Shown here: one piece after another, positions 20,261 through 22,398 of the stretch
How the letters are laid out: each line of letters opens with the position of its first letter
How positions within the stretch are numbered: position 1 is the first letter of the stretch
Assembly (NCBI RefSeq): GCF_001186125.1
Contig: NW_014040441.1
Location: 14,045 to 36,442 of the forward strand
Length of the DNA stretch: 22,398 bases
Direction of reading: 5' to 3'
Origin: Sphaeroforma arctica JP610
Lineage: Eukaryota > Opisthokonta > Ichthyosporea > Ichthyophonida
Made by a program: the position numbers and the translations under genes
The notes under the pieces: model-generated
The model's input: only the letters and a program-made list of their open reading frames with translations
The model's database searches: none
Told to the model about the DNA's origin: nothing

Positions 20261-21726
20261 CTATGGAAGGAAGTGTGGTACTGAGCTGTAACCACCCGAG
20301 TACGGACCACGGTGGATCTTGGTCAGTAGAAAGATAGGGTACTGACGCGTATGGGGTATGCCGTGAAGCAAGTGCTGAACCAGACACAAAGAAAAATGGT
20401 CGATATCTAATAAACACAGCATGACTGTCTTATGATAACACTACCAGACCTTTAAAACAACAAATCTTCTGAATACAAAATACATATCTTATCGAATCGA
20501 GAATACTAACAGATCTTGTGAAGTATCATACATCGTATTACTAACCACACGACTTCTTTTTATGACATATTAATGTATGCTTGATGATGTATCGATGCAT
20601 GCTTGATGATACATTGATGCATGCTTCGTGGTGTATTGATACGTGCTTACATTCCACCTGGCGAATTCATCCGAACCAATTGTGCTGGGCCCAATGGCGG
20701 CGATGTGTGTGGGATCCAGCAGCGAATCAACCAGCCGCAGTGTACCGGCTGTCAGTGTGTATAGTAGTGAACCCGGTGAGGAAGATGCAGTGAAAACGAG
20801 TTTCAACCACAGAAAAACCAGGTTGAAACAATGTAAACCGGGTTAAAATACCGCAAATCAGGTTTACAGTGCTTGGGTGTGAGCGGAGCTGAAATCCGTC
20901 ACGGTGTGCAAAATCGACATCGGGCATGTTCACATACTAGAGCGGTATATTCAATATAGAATGCAAACTCGGACCTTCTCAATCCAACTCCAAACTAAGG
21001 CGAGAACAGGCGAGTAAAACTCTTATATACATATAGGAAAACCTGGTTTATACAGCATGTTGGAAAACCCTGGTTTATACATGCTCTTTTAACGGGGTTG
21101 TGCCGTATCCACTGACACGTACTCACTGTTGTCCTACATACCAAGTGCGAGGTGCGTCTCATCATCCGCCGGAGGAAGCTCCGACAGGGCAGAGAGCGCC
21201 AGAATCTGGTTCATCAAACTCTCTGTGTGTCTGTATTATAGCATACGTTATAATGATATGTACAGGCACACATAATAAAGTGTACAGACACACACTATAA
21301 TAACCTGTAAAGGCACACTTTATAATAATATGTACAAGCACACATTACAATAATATGCATAGGAAGTAGGTGACAGCATACGTTACCATATGAATACACA
21401 TTCTAATGATATGTACAGGTACGCATTACTAGAATATGTACAGGCACACAGTACAAAAATATGCATAGTAAGTAGGTGACAGCATACGCTATCATATGAA
21501 TATACATTATAACGTACCATAACGCACATTGGGATGTGGATTGAGGAGTGATCTCATCCATATGTAGTGCTTTCGCTAAATTTGAACTGGCGCGCAAGAT
21601 CGCCTACCTACCCTGAAGGCAAATTCAGATCCAGCGAAAGGCTCATGTGGTAACCTAGCAACGCAGCGGTGACGTATGTGTCCTCGATGGTTCGGAAGGG
21701 CTTCATGTAGCAATCATATCCATCCC
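20261..21726 (-). CDS. 3' end of an unrecognised spliced gene (four exons seen, partial)
   Basis: Predicted exons in transcript order are 21726-21612, 21218-21142, 20748-20651 and 20374-20261, the last ending in TAG. Phases agree across all junctions, and donors GTAGGT, GTATGT and GTAAGC and acceptors ACTCAG, TGACAG and GGTTCAG look normal. The second exon's acceptor (GAGAG) is weak, so a small exon may be missing. Readable blocks are DGYDCYMKPFRTIEDTYVTA, ALLGYHMSLSLDLNLPS, ILALSALSELPPADDETHLA, LRLVDSLLDPTHIAAIGPS, HLLHGIPHTRQYPIFLLTK and GPYSGGYSSVPHFLP. It looks like a helical C-terminal region of a larger soluble protein. No family came to mind and no function is claimed. The 5' part lies beyond 22398. 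Confidence 0.6.
20572..20650 (-). repeat. 23-bp tandem repeat starting at a donor of the third gene
   Basis: On the minus strand the intron begins GTAAGCACGTATCAATAC. Units starting GAAGCATGCATCAATGTATC, AAGCATGCATCGATACATC and AAGCATACATTAATATG follow at 22-23 base spacing. The first unit is the 5' splice site itself; later units have lost the GT. Confidence 0.85.
20749..21141 (-). other. Intron of the third gene with short AAACC(T/C)GGTTTA repeats
   Basis: Segments like AAACCAGGTTGAAAC, TAAACCGGGTTAAAA and CAAATCAGGTTTACA occur at about 21-base spacing (20815-20875). Related AAACCTGGTTTATACA segments lie at 21040-21080. The motif is close to an inverted repeat (AAACC..GGTTT). No other feature is seen. 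Confidence 0.6.
21225..21515. repeat. About 27-bp tandem repeat with a higher-order duplication
   Basis: TATGTACAGGCACACATTATAATAA-like units repeat about eight times. A larger segment (ATAGGAAGTAGGTGACAGC then ATACGTTACCATATGAATA) recurs at about 21359 and 21466, period about 107. It fills the intron between two exons of the third gene and lies directly upstream (minus strand) of the weak acceptor. Confidence 0.85.
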
Positions 21727-21949
21727 CTGAGTTGCATTAAAAACGAACTGTCAGAAAACCATAAAACCCTAGAAGTGCTTGCCAACATATACAGATATAC
21801 CCTTTATAAAGAAATATATGTAAATGAATGAAATATGTCTAGGTACCTTGTTTGAATGAGATATATATAAGTAATCTTTCTTAATAAATATATATAAGTG
21901 AATGAAATATACACAGGTATACTTTTTAAATGAAATATATACAAGTTGG

Positions 21950-22023
<74 letters not shown>

Positions 22024-22246
22024 GTATATACATGTATATATATGTATACAGATATATACAGATATATACATATAAACATATATAATATATATATATATAT
22101 ATTATACATATATGAATTTATGCACAAACCCAACACACCTCTTATCTACATAAACCCAACACACTTGCATATATTGAAGTGCACTTTTTTATGCAGCTTA
22201 TACAATTAAACACACTATAGTTGTATATGTCTGAGTACATACTATA
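21727..22246 (-). other. Part of a long intron of the third gene, low complexity
   Basis: It contains a CA run (about 21952-21990), a TA run to 22015 and more TA/CA mixtures to about 22110. Repeated TGAATGAAATAT-(A/G)TC-like units lie at 21820-21945. No exon is evident. Confidence 0.7.
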
Positions 22247-22398
22247 TGCTCTGCTGTCACTCTACCTGGTAATCAAATTATATATTTGAACATACCATAG
22301 CTCAATGTGTCCATTGTCACTCACCTGATAACCTATTTATATAATTGGACAAAACACAACTCTGTCTAATACCATGTCTAACGATACTCTACCTGGTA
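22247..22398 (-). repeat. About 70-bp tandem repeat containing donor-like sites, at the window edge
   Basis: On the minus strand ACCAG|GTAGAGTATC, ATCAG|GTGAGTGACA and ACCAG|GTAGAGTGAC occur at about 22395, 22330 and 22270, in units sharing a GTCxAATTATATAAAT-like body. Each looks like an exon end with a 5' splice site. By analogy with eIF3L exon 7, the real exon may lie just beyond the window. Confidence 0.65.

Noticed and set aside
21769-22136. Tyr/Ile/Val/Cys-rich frames on the minus strand
   Set aside because: They derive from CA and TA repeats; no motif or splice structure supports a gene.
1-22398. tRNA, rRNA, CRISPR, transposon open frames or terminal repeats
   Set aside because: None was seen. 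All repeats found are local tandem duplications or microsatellites, with no transposase, reverse transcriptase or paired terminal repeats.

Overview
The window is nuclear DNA from an intron-rich eukaryote. It contains parts of three spliced genes separated by AT-rich sequence full of microsatellites and tandem repeats. Exons are GC-balanced and match conserved families; introns are AT-rich with GT..AG ends (many GTATGT or GTGAGT donors). A plausible source is a unicellular relative of animals and fungi, for example an ichthyosporean such as Sphaeroforma. That is a guess from gene architecture and repeat style, not a proven assignment.

Layout. (1) 1-2590: TA microsatellite, a weak degraded coding-like stretch at about 625-1250, and otherwise nothing recognisable. 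(2) 2915-10805, minus strand: a complete mitochondrial-type dihydroxy-acid dehydratase (branched-chain amino acid synthesis), which I resolve into 12 exons giving 593 residues. (3) 10806-11900: about 1.1 kb between two head-to-head genes, presumably holding both promoters. (4) 11901-18935, plus strand: a complete gene for translation initiation factor eIF3 subunit L, 9 exons, 537 residues, with a 20-N gap in its first intron. (5) 18936-20260: convergent intergenic sequence with tandem repeats. (6) 20261-21726, minus strand: the last four exons of a third gene that I do not recognise, whose 5' part lies beyond the window. The genes have no obvious joint pathway; the first pair is simply divergent.

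The most unusual property is how the introns are built. Many carry extra, diverged copies of the neighbouring exon edge, often including the splice site. Examples are two decayed copies of dehydratase exon 4, copies of its exons 5, 7 and 10, four tandem copies of the eIF3L exon 7 end with its 5' splice site, copies of eIF3L exon 2, 6 and 8 edges, a triplicated branch-point segment, and minisatellites that start at a donor or run into an acceptor. Some copies keep usable-looking splice sites and would bring a stop codon if spliced in. This suggests introns growing by local tandem duplication anchored at exon edges, leaving decoy splice sites or poison exons. The duplications are visible in the sequence; mechanism and function are inference.
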